Of a stretch of DNA of 55,477 bases, positions 8,518-18,769 are shown in pieces; positions within the stretch are counted from its first letter, which is position 1; every line of letters begins with the position of its first letter. This DNA is from Holosporaceae bacterium 'Namur' (GTDB lineage: Bacteria > Pseudomonadota > Alphaproteobacteria > Rickettsiales > Midichloriaceae). Both the position numbers and the translations under genes were made by a program. The DNA lies in assembly GCA_014116815.1 (NCBI GenBank), contig JACGYV010000013.1, forward strand, positions 1 to 55,477, written 5' to 3'. Under the pieces are notes generated by a model. That model was not told the DNA's origin. It saw only the letters and a program-made list of their open reading frames with translations, and searched no databases.

Positions 8518-9648
8518 TTAACGACTGACTAAATGAATTTGCCCTTCCGTTTTTTTAAGTGCATAGCCTTTATATAATAATTCATTGGAAAATATAGGGG
8601 GAGGTAATGTATAAATAATTTCAATTTCAGCTTCGGTTGCGCTTTTGCTTAAAAGCTTTATCTGTAGTATTTCTTTGATCTCTTCCAAATCTTTTTTTAT
8701 TTTCATCCACCCTGCAGGCTTCTTATATTTAACTATGAGTTTTGAAGAGTAGTATCGTTCATTATCAAATACTCTTTCACCTTTCCAATCAGCATCGATT
8801 TTAATAGTAAGCTCATGTGCCGCACGCTTATAAAATTCTTTTTCGCTCTCATCTTTATTTCGTAAAAGCGAAGTATATCTATAGTAATTATTGGTAGGAT
8901 TCAAAAACCTTACGGTGATATCAAGCTTATTGTCAAGTTCGGTGCTGAATATCGCAATCAAGCTTCCCGATTCATAATCTTTAAGTATCGAAGTATATTT
9001 TTCAAGAGGTGCCGACATTATTTCCTTGGGATTAATCGTGCCTATATCAATCAAATCTCCTTCACTTAAAATATAATTCATTAAGCCTACTTTCAGAGAA
9101 GTTCCCTCCCAGGCATTTCTCCAATCATCGTTACTCCATATGGTGACATTACCGTCTTTGCTATATAAAATCGGTATCAATAAAGCATTTTGGACAGTTC
9201 TACCGACATATTTTATTCCCGATGAATTTAAAAGGTTGCGAATTTTTTTATGGTTAAATTTATAAGTAATAGTTGCTTTATAGGAATGAGAAGTCATTCT
9301 TTCGGATTCAATTTCAGTAGAATTAACAAAATCATAGGCATTGGTTCGATTGATAATGGAGCTGTTTTTATGGCGCTCGTCATATACTATAATATTATTC
9401 AGTAATTTATCCAAAGCTTCAATACTCCCGGCTCTAAGTGCTTTGTCGGTCGCTTCTTCCAAGGTTTCGCCTTCAGCATAAATTTCAATGTTTTTCACGG
9501 TAAAAATTTTCTGATCGCTGTGTTCTTCTTTCTCTTCGGAATATGTAATTTGTGCTAAAAATATAAAAAGAAGAGTAAAAGCAAACCTGATAAGAACTGC
9601 GCCTATATTTTGCTTGTGGTTGGAATTATTTAACAATAGTATGTTCAT
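8518..9648 (-). CDS. DUF2066-family exported protein
   Basis: The product has an N-terminal hydrophobic export signal followed by the DUF2066 fold: an opening segment with GETLEEATDKALRAGSIEAL and the later LLIPILYSKDGNVTIWSNDD. I prefer the internal ATG at 9648 (376 residues) because the longest form, starting at 9678, would overlap the divergent yciB start. DUF2066 proteins are common in alpha- and gammaproteobacteria and have no assigned biochemical role. It is divergent from yciB with a very short shared promoter region. Family placement is fairly confident; the start is less so. Confidence 0.75.
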   Translation of the reverse strand: MNILLLNNSNHKQNIGAVLIRFAFTLLFIFLAQITYSEEKEEHSDQKIFTVKNIEIYAEGETLEEATDKALRAGSIEALDKLLNNIIVYDERHKNSSIINRTNAYDFVNSTEIESERMTSHSYKATITYKFNHKKIRNLLNSSGIKYVGRTVQNALLIPILYSKDGNVTIWSNDDWRNAWEGTSLKVGLMNYILSEGDLIDIGTINPKEIMSAPLEKYTSILKDYESGSLIAIFSTELDNKLDITVRFLNPTNNYYRYTSLLRNKDESEKEFYKRAAHELTIKIDADWKGERVFDNERYYSSKLIVKYKKPAGWMKIKKDLEEIKEILQIKLLSKSATEAEIEIIYTLPPPIFSNELLYKGYALKKTEGQIHLVSR

Positions 9649-9672
9649 AAAGTTTCTTATAAAATTATAAAA

Positions 9673-10218
9673 ATGCAAAAACTAATTGAAAAGTTATGTG
9701 ATTTTCTTCCCCTGCTTGTATTCATAATAGCTTATTACAAGAGTGATATTATAACTGCCACTACTTGCTTAATCATTGCTTCCCTTCTTTCTCTTTCGGT
9801 TGTTTATATTATAAAGCGCAAGCTACCTAAGGTTATGGTTTTTTCTAATATTATTCTCATAATTTTCGGCGGAATCACAGTTTTTAGCGAAGACTCCACT
9901 TTCATTAAAATTAAGCCTACCATATTATATTTAAGCTTTGCTTCAATACTTATATATGATCTTATCGCAAAAAAAGCTTTATTAAAACATTTGTTTGGCC
10001 AAGCATTTGAGTTAGATGATAAAACTTATTTTAATTTATCAAAACAATGGCTGGTTTTCTTTATTACCTGTGCGGTTTTAAATGAAGTAATCTGGAGGAA
10101 TTTTTCCGAAAAAACTTGGGTTTCCTTTAAAACTTTCGGGGTGTTGGGTTTAACTTTTGTCTTTACCCTTTTGCAGGTTATTGCTTTGCAGAAGAAAAGT
10201 AAAACTGACATCAAGTAA
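9673..10218 (+). CDS. yciB: Inner-membrane septation protein YciB (IspZ)
   Basis: The 181-residue product has five to six hydrophobic segments and the family features: an N-terminal DFLPLLVFIIAYY, a central KPTILYLSFASILI, LFGQAFELDDKTYFNLSKQW, and NEVIWRNFSEKTWVSFKTFG. YciB/IspZ acts at the inner membrane and is linked to septation and envelope synthesis; its exact activity is unknown. No strong ribosome site precedes the ATG. Its 3' end overlaps the end of the convergent ppc gene by 69 bases, an unusually long tail-to-tail overlap. Confidence 0.92.
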   Translation: MQKLIEKLCDFLPLLVFIIAYYKSDIITATTCLIIASLLSLSVVYIIKRKLPKVMVFSNIILIIFGGITVFSEDSTFIKIKPTILYLSFASILIYDLIAKKALLKHLFGQAFELDDKTYFNLSKQWLVFFITCAVLNEVIWRNFSEKTWVSFKTFGVLGLTFVFTLLQVIALQKKSKTDIK

Positions 10219-12699
10219 AGAATAGGGAGGGGCGCGATATTCGGTAAAACCGCAATATGCAGCGCCGAAAAGGTTGGTAATCAGTTCCAGGTATTTTTCT
10301 TCGGTTAAATCGGAAGGAAAAAGTTCCTTAATTGTTTTTGGATGGTAATTTACGGATTTATATACTAAATGCTTACAGGCAAAGCTGATGAAATGCTTAA
10401 TCGAGTTTGCATAATCTTTTTTAGATGATAACTCACCCACTACTTGGATGGGTAGTTTTAAATTCAATTTATTTATAGTATTCATTAAAGAATTATATTT
10501 TTGCTCAATGGTTAAGAAGAATTTATTATCAATTTGCAGAGGGAAAAACTGCCTAGCCGCATTTAAATCAGTAAGTTCAACTCCAATTAATGACTTTAAT
10601 AATAAGTCATTAACTACGGGCGAAGCGGTTAATAATTTATTAAGTTTACTCGGCTCGGTTGCATGTAAAAATTCTTCTAAGCCATACCATAAATTAAAGT
10701 TTAAGAATGTTCCTTCAATCGTGTTTACTTGAGAAATCGCTCTAATCCCCGCCAGCACTTCCCCGTTCGGATAATAACCTGGATTGAGCCATGGCTTGAA
10801 AGCAGTGTTTTTACTATCTTCAACTTTTCTGGAGCTAGGTCTGGAGCTGAAATTGTTAGTTTTAACAAATAACCAATAAGGTGAAGCTACGGATAAATAA
10901 TTTTCAAGTGAGCTTAAATTATCTCCTTTCTTAAAAAGGTCCTTAAAGGAAATAACCGAAGATTCTGCTAATTTAGTGACCTCAGGAAGAAAGATATCTT
11001 CAACTTTATGTAATTTAGAATTTAGTGTATGGAAAAAATATATTAAGGTGTTATCTATCGTATTAAATAAATAACGTTTTTGATTACCTTGAATAGTTTG
11101 CTCGCTTTCAAAAAGAGTTGACCCGCCCCTGGATAAATCAAGCCCGTTGCCGTGAAATATAGAAAGTTCCAGGTTTTGTTTTTCGAAATGCTTTTTAATA
11201 TCCGAGGTGACTTTTTCAATTAACGGAAGGATAAAAATCCCTGCTTCTTTTTCCGAATCACTATAGCCCAGCATTATCTTTATCGGCTTATTCCCCCGTA
11301 AAACTTGATAATGGCTGTTGTTTAAACAAGCTTGCATGATAGAGTGTGCATTAGTTATAGCTTCTATAGTTTCAAATAGAGGAACTATGGTCGGGTTTAC
11401 TTTAAATATTCGGCATAGTGCAGCCGGGTTTAATATATCCGATATATTTTTGGTATCGGATATAATTAAGTTAGAAAATATATGGGGGAATTTAGCGATT
11501 GCTTCAATTCTTAAGAATTCAGTTTGAATTAACGGGTAATCCTTCGAAAACTTATCTTCTTTAAATGCTTTAAATAAAATTTTTTTGAGTGAGTTATCTT
11601 GAATAATATCCGTATAGGTTATAGGTTTTTTAAGAAACTTAGAAATTTGCAGGTAAACCTCATCGTAAACTCCGGCATTTTGTCTGACATCTATTAAAGC
11701 AAGGTGAAAACCGAAAGTATTCAGCTGCATGCTAAAATTTTCCAATATTGTTTTGATACGAGGATATTGTTTCAGAACAGCTTCATTTCTAAGCATAATA
11801 TTATTAAAGAATGCTACAAAGTTTTTATAGTTTCCTTCTATATTTTTAATATCGCCGTGGTATTGTACTAAAAGCAGCCTTAGCTGCATGATATTTTTGT
11901 ATAGTCCGATGTCAGAAATATCTTTCAGGATTAATTGATTTAATACCTTTATATGCCAAGCAATCACTGTTTTTGATTGTGCTTCAACTGCATTTACCAT
12001 AGTGAGAGCGGTAATATTCGGGTTACCGTCGGCATCCCCACCCGTCCAGCTTCTCGGCGTCAGGAAATTATGTTTTTTAATTGTCTCTATCTCACTGCTT
12101 GAAAATGTCTCAACTATCTTGTTAATAAGTATAGGTAGTGCTTGATACAACTTATAAAAATACTCTAAATTATCTTTCACTTCATCTTCAACTGAAAGCT
12201 TGCACTTCGGTGTGAGCGGAGTTTTCATCAGCTCGAGCAAAAGAGCAGCTACAAACTTATCATCAAAAGAAGCCTGATTTTCTTCCAGGTGAATATGTAG
12301 TTTAGAGACTTTATGTAAAATTTCATAAGAAAGCGGCTCAGTCGGGTGAGCTGTCAACACCGGTTCAAAGGTTATACCCGTCAGTTTTTTTAATAGTTGA
12401 CTACTATCAAAGGTATCTTTATTTATAATGAAATTATCGTATTTTTTTTTATATTCTGCAATAAACTCCAGGTTGTTAATTAGATTATTTAACAGCAGTT
12501 TAATTGTTGTATATTGAATAAATTGTTGTAGGCATATTATTGCTTCCGTATTTTTCGTATTATTAAGAAAGAAAGTATCTTTATCTTTTGCACTATAAAA
12601 CTCATCTTCGAGCTTAAGCAAGGTTGGGTAATATGTGCTGATTACTTTTTGAAGCGTAGAAAACAATAAGTTTCTAAGATTGTATTTATTAGTACTCAT
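10150..12699 (-). CDS. ppc: Divergent phosphoenolpyruvate carboxylase
   Basis: PEP carboxylase forms oxaloacetate from PEP and bicarbonate. The 849-residue product has recognisable motifs in order: TAHPTE (116-121, catalytic His), SWTGGDADGNPN, FHLALIDVRQNA, GYSDSEKEAGI with the conserved Lys, and SSRPSSRK. It is odd in two places. The glycine-rich loop normally written HGRGGSIGRGG reads HGNGLDLSRGG, replacing the first Arg with Asn but keeping the second. The C-terminus lacks the near-universal RNTG ending that reaches the active site and effector pocket. The protein may be a divergent functional enzyme or a catalytically altered one. It is convergent with and overlaps yciB. Confidence 0.85.
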   Translation of the reverse strand: MSTNKYNLRNLLFSTLQKVISTYYPTLLKLEDEFYSAKDKDTFFLNNTKNTEAIICLQQFIQYTTIKLLLNNLINNLEFIAEYKKKYDNFIINKDTFDSSQLLKKLTGITFEPVLTAHPTEPLSYEILHKVSKLHIHLEENQASFDDKFVAALLLELMKTPLTPKCKLSVEDEVKDNLEYFYKLYQALPILINKIVETFSSSEIETIKKHNFLTPRSWTGGDADGNPNITALTMVNAVEAQSKTVIAWHIKVLNQLILKDISDIGLYKNIMQLRLLLVQYHGDIKNIEGNYKNFVAFFNNIMLRNEAVLKQYPRIKTILENFSMQLNTFGFHLALIDVRQNAGVYDEVYLQISKFLKKPITYTDIIQDNSLKKILFKAFKEDKFSKDYPLIQTEFLRIEAIAKFPHIFSNLIISDTKNISDILNPAALCRIFKVNPTIVPLFETIEAITNAHSIMQACLNNSHYQVLRGNKPIKIMLGYSDSEKEAGIFILPLIEKVTSDIKKHFEKQNLELSIFHGNGLDLSRGGSTLFESEQTIQGNQKRYLFNTIDNTLIYFFHTLNSKLHKVEDIFLPEVTKLAESSVISFKDLFKKGDNLSSLENYLSVASPYWLFVKTNNFSSRPSSRKVEDSKNTAFKPWLNPGYYPNGEVLAGIRAISQVNTIEGTFLNFNLWYGLEEFLHATEPSKLNKLLTASPVVNDLLLKSLIGVELTDLNAARQFFPLQIDNKFFLTIEQKYNSLMNTINKLNLKLPIQVVGELSSKKDYANSIKHFISFACKHLVYKSVNYHPKTIKELFPSDLTEEKYLELITNLFGAAYCGFTEYRAPPYSLLDVSFTFLLQSNNLQKGKDKS

Positions 12700-12831
12700 T
12701 TAACTTTTCGGTTCTGTATAAGTGTTAATTTATATGAGTATAAATCAAATAGTTAGTGTGTTATATAAAAAAATGTTTTAACTTAATAATAATAGAATTT
12801 CAATATGTTAAAGACCAATAGGGGAGGAGAA

Positions 12832-14601
12832 ATGAATACCAACTATGATTCTCATAAATTATCCGAGAATTTGATGCATGCATTCACGGCTTACCAAAAT
12901 GCTTTTAGTGAAATGGCGGCGAATATGTCCGATAAAATGAAAGCTGTGGAGCCGGATCCGTTTAATTTATCGGATGTAACACGCAAGGCTATGCAAGAGA
13001 TATACGTGCATCCGGAAAAGATGCTGGAGCATAGTTTGGAGCTATATAAAGATTACTTAAAGCTTATGACTAATGTTGCACATAAAGCTGCCGGAAAAGA
13101 GATTGAGTCTGAATTTAAGTCGGAAGGTAAAGATAATCGCTTTATTGATGAAGCATGGGAGAATAACCCTTTCTTTAATTTTATTAAACAAGCTTATTAT
13201 CTGAATTCCTCTTGGGTAAAAGATGTAATGAAAGAATGTCATAACCTGGATAAAAAAGAAATTCATAAACTTGATTTCTTCATTAAGCAATTTATTGATG
13301 CAATGGCACCGACTAACTTTCCTCACCTTAACCCGCAGGTGATTAAAGAAACTTTGGAAACAAACGGAGAGAATATTGCTCACGGCGCTGAAAATTTCTT
13401 AAAAGATGCAATAAGAAGTAAAGGTAATTTTTCAATTGCTACCACTGATTTCAAAGCTTTTAAAGTAGGTGAAAACTTAGCGATTACCGAAGGAAAGGTG
13501 GTATATCAAAATGATTTGATGCAGTTGATTCAATATGCACCAACGACCGATAAAGTAAAAAAAGTTCCTTTAATCATGATGCCTGCATGGATTAATAAAT
13601 ATTATATTTTGGATCTTAAGCCGCAAAATTCTTTTGTAAAATGGATCGTAGATAAGGGCTATACCGTATTTATGATTTCTTGGAACAACCCGGATGAAAA
13701 CTTTAAAAGTAAGAATTTTGAAGATTACATGAAAGAAGGCCCGCTTGCCGCGCTTAAAGTTGTGCAGGAAATAACCGAAGAAAAAGAGGTGAATTTCTTA
13801 GGTTACTGCTTAGGGGGTACATTGCTTGCCTGTACTTTAGCTTACCTAAAAAGTAAGAAAATTAATAATATTAAGTCTGCAACTTTTTTAACCACATTAA
13901 TTGATTTTGAGGAATGCGGTGATTTAGGCGTATTTATTGATGAAGAGCAACTTTCCATGCTTGAGAGTAGGATGGATAAGAGAGGTTACCTTGACGGTTC
14001 CGAAATGGCGCAAACTTTCAGTATGCTAAGAGCTAATGACATGATTTGGTCATTTTATGTAAATAACTACTTGCTTGGAAAAGAACCGTTCCCGTTTGAT
14101 ATTCTTTACTGGAATGCCGATCCGACCAGGCTGCCTTCCGAAATGCATTCATTTTATTTAAGAAATATGTATCAGAATAATGCACTAATAAAGCCGAACG
14201 GTATATCACTCTGCGGCCAAGGTATTGATTTAAGTAAAATTGACCTGCCTACCTATGTGCTTTCAACCCGTGAAGATCATATCGCACCGTGGAAAGCTAC
14301 CTATAAGGCGACTTCAACCTATAAGGGCGATATACGCTTTGTGCTTAGTGCATCAGGCCACGTCGCCGGAGTCGTCAATCATCCGAGTAAAAATAAATAT
14401 AATCATTGGGTGAATGATAAGTATGATTCAGATCCTGATGCTTGGTTTAATAATGCTAAGGAAGTAACGGGTTCTTGGTGGCTTGATTGGGACAAATGGC
14501 TGGAGCCTAAATCGGGAGAATTAGTTGAGTCGCGTAGGATTAATGCTAAAGCCGTTATTGAGGCTGCTCCCGGTTCTTATGTTAAAAAACAGATTGTTTA
14601 A
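12832..14601 (+). CDS. phaC: Class I poly(R)-hydroxyalkanoate synthase PhaC
   Basis: PhaC polymerises (R)-3-hydroxyacyl-CoA into storage polyester. I choose the ATG at 12832 (589 residues) because GGGGAGGAGA lies just before it; an upstream ATG at 12805 has no such site. The N-terminal PhaC domain is followed by an alpha/beta-hydrolase with the lipase-like box GYCLGG (catalytic Cys about residue 326), REDHIAPW carrying the catalytic Asp, and SGHVAGVVN with the catalytic His. The full triad suggests activity. phaA and phaB are not adjacent. A GC hairpin with a T tract follows. Length and box fit class I enzymes. Confidence 0.95.
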   Translation: MNTNYDSHKLSENLMHAFTAYQNAFSEMAANMSDKMKAVEPDPFNLSDVTRKAMQEIYVHPEKMLEHSLELYKDYLKLMTNVAHKAAGKEIESEFKSEGKDNRFIDEAWENNPFFNFIKQAYYLNSSWVKDVMKECHNLDKKEIHKLDFFIKQFIDAMAPTNFPHLNPQVIKETLETNGENIAHGAENFLKDAIRSKGNFSIATTDFKAFKVGENLAITEGKVVYQNDLMQLIQYAPTTDKVKKVPLIMMPAWINKYYILDLKPQNSFVKWIVDKGYTVFMISWNNPDENFKSKNFEDYMKEGPLAALKVVQEITEEKEVNFLGYCLGGTLLACTLAYLKSKKINNIKSATFLTTLIDFEECGDLGVFIDEEQLSMLESRMDKRGYLDGSEMAQTFSMLRANDMIWSFYVNNYLLGKEPFPFDILYWNADPTRLPSEMHSFYLRNMYQNNALIKPNGISLCGQGIDLSKIDLPTYVLSTREDHIAPWKATYKATSTYKGDIRFVLSASGHVAGVVNHPSKNKYNHWVNDKYDSDPDAWFNNAKEVTGSWWLDWDKWLEPKSGELVESRRINAKAVIEAAPGSYVKKQIV

Positions 14602-14626
14602 GTATTAAGTTAAATTAATACTTTTT

Positions 14627-14664
14627 AAAAGCGCGTTCTAATTTATTTTTAAGCGCGTTTTTTT
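14627..14664 (+). terminator. Probable terminator after phaC
   Basis: Two GCGCG blocks (14631-14635 and 14653-14657) flanked by A and T runs can pair with one bulge, and TTTTTTT follows on the plus strand. Confidence 0.5.
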
Positions 14665-14745
14665 ATAGTATTCCCCCTTCTGCTTTTTAAGTTCTAGCTG
14701 GAGGTAAACCAAATTTATTTTCTCTATTAATGTCGGAAAAGATAA

Positions 14746-15270
14746 TTAAGCTATATATCTATTATATATATCCTTTCCTATAACACATAGTATAAATATA
14801 AATATAATAAATAACGGTATTCCAGTTATAATATATTCCGTTTTTGTAGCTTTATCAGGAAGCGCACCAAATTTATTATCCCCCTTAGTCCCGTCGATTA
14901 AAAAAAGTGCTGGTTCAAAGAAAACTTGTACACCGGGGATAAAAGATAGTAATACCCACCAACCTTTAGAATTTAAATCATGTAGCCTTTTTATTCTTAA
15001 TATAATCATATTAATAAACCCAATACAAAAAGGGATACCCAAAACAACTAAAATAATATATGAATTATCATTTATAAATTCTTTCATAACACCAGGAAAG
15101 ATAATACTTAAACCGTGTATGCCGACTATTAAACTGAAAAATACAACGATTACAATCAATAAATTTAAACCGGTTCTAGCAAAATATCGAATTCTATTTA
15201 TTCTTGAAGGAATATTAAAAAAAATAATTCTTTCAAATAATCGGTTTAATTTCCTTGTTATATTAGTCAT
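14746..15270 (-). CDS. DUF805-family membrane protein
   Basis: The 174-residue product has about four hydrophobic segments and the DUF805 signature: an early SRINRIRYFARTGLN, a middle RIKRLHDLNSKGWWVLLSFIP, and a late FLIDGTKGDNKFGALP. The family is widespread in bacterial inner membranes with no defined function. It stands alone between phaC (convergent) and relA/spoT (same strand, upstream). Confidence 0.85.
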   Translation of the reverse strand: MTNITRKLNRLFERIIFFNIPSRINRIRYFARTGLNLLIVIVVFFSLIVGIHGLSIIFPGVMKEFINDNSYIILVVLGIPFCIGFINMIILRIKRLHDLNSKGWWVLLSFIPGVQVFFEPALFLIDGTKGDNKFGALPDKATKTEYIITGIPLFIIFIFILCVIGKDIYNRYIA

Positions 15271-15394
15271 AAGTTATAATCATATTTAAAACTTGCCTAT
15301 TTGATATTTTTATTTTAAAAATATCAAATAACTTTTTAATGATGAAAAATTATAGAATAGTAAACAAAAGAATCAAAATTTTCTTAATAAATTT

Positions 15395-17551
15395 TTAACT
15401 TTTTGTCCTATCCACCGAATGAACGCAATTAAGTGCTCTTACCGCAGTGATTAAGCTGACCAACTGCTGGGTACCTTTAATCTCAATATCAATTAATAAT
15501 TCAAAGAAATCCAGTGAACGGCCGACTACTTTTATGTTGGTAATGTTAACTTCCTGTGCCGCAATACAGCTCGTGACCGCTGCCAGCCCTCCGGTTTCAT
15601 TAGCCACTACTACCTTAATTCTGCCGACGTAAGCTTCATTCCCGGTACCTTCCCAACCTACGTCTATCCATCTTTCCGGTATGCTTGAGAAGTTTTCCAG
15701 CATTTCGCAATCGAGTGTATGAATAGTAATTCCTTTCCCTGTATTCACGATCCCAACTATTCTATCGCCCGGGAGCGGATGGCAACAGCCCGCAAAGTGC
15801 ACTGCCATACCGGGAATCAAGCCTTTTATAGGTAAGGATTGGCTTGCCTCTTCTTTTTTCGGTTTAAAGCGTAGTAGAGAGAGAGGATTTAAAGATTTAC
15901 GTGCAGGTTTTTCTTCCGGATGAATCGCTCTCAATACTTCAAGCCTATTTAATATACCATCCCCTACTGAAACTAAAATATCTTCAACGGTTTTACATTG
16001 AAACTGTTCGCAAATCGGTTCCAGATCTTTCTCTTTATATTCTTTTCCGGCTTGCTCAAAAGTTTTAGTCAAAATAGCCCGACCAAGATTAATATATTCT
16101 TCCCTCTGTTTAGAGCGAATGAATTTTCTGATTTCCGCTCTTGCTTTTCCTGTTATAACGATTTTTTCCCAGGTCGGAGAAGGCATCGGTACTTTAGAGC
16201 GCAAGATATCAACTTGATCACCGTTTTCAAGCTCGGTTTTAAGCGGTACTATCCTGCCGTTAACTCTGGCTCCGATACAGCTTAAGCCTACATTAGAGTG
16301 AACGGCAAAAGCAAAATCAATCGGGGTGGCGCCTTTAGGCAGTGCAATTAAATCACCTTTAGGAGTGAAGCAGAACACCTGATCATAATACATCTCAAGC
16401 TTAGTATTCTCCATAAACTCTTCGGGAGAGGAGGCATTTTCTAAAATATCCAGGAGTTCACGTACCCATCTGAATTGGGTGCCTTCATGGCCGTAAGGGT
16501 TGTTTTGCTTATAAGACCAGTGAGCTGCAAAACCAAGTTCGGCAACTTCATGCATCTCGTAAGTTCTGATCTGAATTTCGATACATCTGCGCTCCGGACC
16601 CATCACAACCGTATGCAGGGATTGGTAGCCGTTGGCTTTCGGTGTACTTATATAATCTTTAAAAGTTCCCGGTATAACATGGTATTTTGAGTGCATCACC
16701 CCAAGTGCATGGTAACAATCCTCAATATTATCAATTAAAATTCTGAAGGCAATAATATCGGATAATTGTTCAAAAGTAACATTCTTGCGTTCCATCTTAC
16801 GCCAAATGGAGCAGGAAGTTTTTTCTCTACCGTGTACCTCTGCTTTTATTCCCGATTGAGCAAGTATAGCGGTAATTTCGTTAACAATAGTATCTACAAG
16901 TGAGCATCCTTCTTTTCTGAGGAAAGTCAGTCTGCTTAGGATAGATTTCCTCATATCCGGATGCAGCTCGGCGAAAGCTAAATCCTGCAATTCATTTTTA
17001 AATTTATGGATACCGATTCTTTCAGCAAGCGGCGCATAAATCTCCATAGTTTCATGTGCGATTCTAAGCCTTTTATCATCACTGCCCATATAGCTTAGAG
17101 TGCGCATATTATGCACTCTATCGGCAAGCTTTACAAGAAGAACCCTAATGTCCTTAGAAATCGCCAGTAATAATTTTCTAAAATTTTCAGCCTGCTTAAC
17201 ATTTTCCGGTTGGTTTTCAATTTTGTTTAATTTAGTTACTCCGTCAACTAACTTAGCTACTTCCTTACCGAAGGTTTTTTCAATGTCTTCAATGGTTACA
17301 TGAGTATCTTCTACAGTATCATGCAATAGAGCGGTTATAATTGAGGCGGTGTCGATGTTTAAGTCCAGTAAAATATCCGCAACTGCAAGCGGGTGAAGAA
17401 TATAAGGCTCGCCGGATGCGCGAAACTGCGGCTTGTGAGCTTCATAAGCCATATTAAATGCAGCCTCGATTTTAGCTACCTTTGCTTTGGATTTGGATTC
17501 TGCGATCCGCTTAATTAATTTTTCTTTTTCCTGTAAAACAATGGGTTCCAT
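15395..17551 (-). CDS. spoT: Bifunctional (p)ppGpp synthetase/hydrolase, RelA/SpoT family
   Basis: The enzyme makes and degrades the alarmone (p)ppGpp. Domains in order: HD hydrolase with LLHDTVEDT (His77-Asp78), synthetase with EKTSCSIWRKMERKN and PKANGYQSLHT, a TFKD version of the RXKD loop that marks bifunctional members, a TGS domain (VFCFTPKGDLIALPKGATPI), a ZFD/CC region with HFAGCCHPLPGD, and a C-terminal ACT domain. At 718 residues it is full length, unlike the fragmented spoT genes of Rickettsia. An AAGGCG site precedes the ATG. An intact stringent response suggests that the organism still faces changing nutrient supply. Confidence 0.95.
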   Translation of the reverse strand: MEPIVLQEKEKLIKRIAESKSKAKVAKIEAAFNMAYEAHKPQFRASGEPYILHPLAVADILLDLNIDTASIITALLHDTVEDTHVTIEDIEKTFGKEVAKLVDGVTKLNKIENQPENVKQAENFRKLLLAISKDIRVLLVKLADRVHNMRTLSYMGSDDKRLRIAHETMEIYAPLAERIGIHKFKNELQDLAFAELHPDMRKSILSRLTFLRKEGCSLVDTIVNEITAILAQSGIKAEVHGREKTSCSIWRKMERKNVTFEQLSDIIAFRILIDNIEDCYHALGVMHSKYHVIPGTFKDYISTPKANGYQSLHTVVMGPERRCIEIQIRTYEMHEVAELGFAAHWSYKQNNPYGHEGTQFRWVRELLDILENASSPEEFMENTKLEMYYDQVFCFTPKGDLIALPKGATPIDFAFAVHSNVGLSCIGARVNGRIVPLKTELENGDQVDILRSKVPMPSPTWEKIVITGKARAEIRKFIRSKQREEYINLGRAILTKTFEQAGKEYKEKDLEPICEQFQCKTVEDILVSVGDGILNRLEVLRAIHPEEKPARKSLNPLSLLRFKPKKEEASQSLPIKGLIPGMAVHFAGCCHPLPGDRIVGIVNTGKGITIHTLDCEMLENFSSIPERWIDVGWEGTGNEAYVGRIKVVVANETGGLAAVTSCIAAQEVNITNIKVVGRSLDFFELLIDIEIKGTQQLVSLITAVRALNCVHSVDRTKS

Positions 17552-17701
17552 CTAAGCGCCTTATATAGGAGTAGTAGTACTCTATTAATTTACATTATAA
17601 TTAATCACAAGAAAAGAAAACCTTAGGAAATTTTTAAACTCAATTTGCAAAAGTTTTTATTTGGGTTAATAGTATATAAAAAACTATTCGATTAAGGGAT
17701 T

Positions 17702-18637
17702 ATGAGTTTAAGTCAACTTCAATTAGATGAAATTAGAGAAGCAAAGCAATTTAAGAAACAAACCTCAAGAGCAACCGTAGATGCACTTGAAGAAATACTT
17801 TTTGAACCGATCAAGGTTTTGGATCACGGCTTTGTAAGAGTAATAGATTACATGGGTGATGATTCTGCAATCGTCCAAGCGGCAAGGGTTTCATACGGTA
17901 AGGGTACTAAGAAAATTAATGAGGATAAAGGGCTTATTAATTACTTAATGCGCCACTGGCATACCACCCCGTTTGAGATGTGTGAAATAAAGTTGCATGT
18001 GAAACTTCCGATATTTATTGCAAGGCAATGGATAAGGCATAGAACTGCAAACGTTAATGAATATTCCGCTCGCTACTCTATTTTGGATAAAGAATTCTAT
18101 ATTCCCGCTCCCGAAAATCTAGCCATGCAATCACATACTAACAGGCAGGGTAGGGGAGGAGTTTTAGAAGGCGAAGAAGCAGCCAGAGTACTAGAAATTT
18201 TAAAAAATGATTCCGAACAAAGCTATAAGCATTATATGGAAATGCTTAATCTTAACGAGGAGACTAACGAAGTATTAGATCCGAGCCGTGCAGGGCTTAC
18301 TCGTGAACTTGCCAGGATGAATTTACCGGTGAATTATTATACTCAATGGTATTGGAAGGTGGATCTGAATAACCTACTTCATTTCTTAAGGCTTAGAGCG
18401 GATGCTCATGCCCAATTTGAGATTAGGGAGTATGCTAATGCTATTATTTTAATCTTGGAAAAATGGCTGCCTTTAACCTTTGAAGCATTTAAAAACTATC
18501 GTTTGAATTCCGCTTCAATTTCCGAGCAGGGCATGAGTGTGGTAAAAAGAATGCTTGCCGGCGAAAAAGTGACTCAAGAGTTAAGCGGTATGTCTAAGCG
18601 GGAATGGGATGAGCTTATAATAATACTTGAAAAGTAA
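17702..18637 (+). CDS. thyX: Flavin-dependent thymidylate synthase ThyX
   Basis: ThyX converts dUMP to dTMP using FAD, methylene-tetrahydrofolate and NADPH. The signature [11 protein letters not shown] fits the ThyX motif RHR-x7-S. The C-terminal half has [24 protein letters not shown], which includes the substrate-binding Arg. At 311 residues it is the usual alphaproteobacterial length. An AAGGGA site precedes the ATG. The dCMP deaminase at 3781 would feed it with dUMP. It is divergent from relA/spoT. Confidence 0.96.
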   Translation: MSLSQLQLDEIREAKQFKKQTSRATVDALEEILFEPIKVLDHGFVRVIDYMGDDSAIVQAARVSYGKGTKKINEDKGLINYLMRHWHTTPFEMCEIKLHVKLPIFIARQWIRHRTANVNEYSARYSILDKEFYIPAPENLAMQSHTNRQGRGGVLEGEEAARVLEILKNDSEQSYKHYMEMLNLNEETNEVLDPSRAGLTRELARMNLPVNYYTQWYWKVDLNNLLHFLRLRADAHAQFEIREYANAIILILEKWLPLTFEAFKNYRLNSASISEQGMSVVKRMLAGEKVTQELSGMSKREWDELIIILEK

Positions 18638-18769
18638 TATTAGTTAATACGTTAAATTATATTTTCTTTCACCTGTTCTCTTTTGATAAGTAGAAATATT
18701 ATAAGTTAAAGTATTTTACCTAGGAATATTAAAATTATTTTAGTTTATTTGAAATAGGAGGATAGAGAA

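Noticed and set aside
13057..13383. 108-residue frame antisense to phaC
   Set aside because: It is a shadow of the phaC reading frame and resembles no protein.
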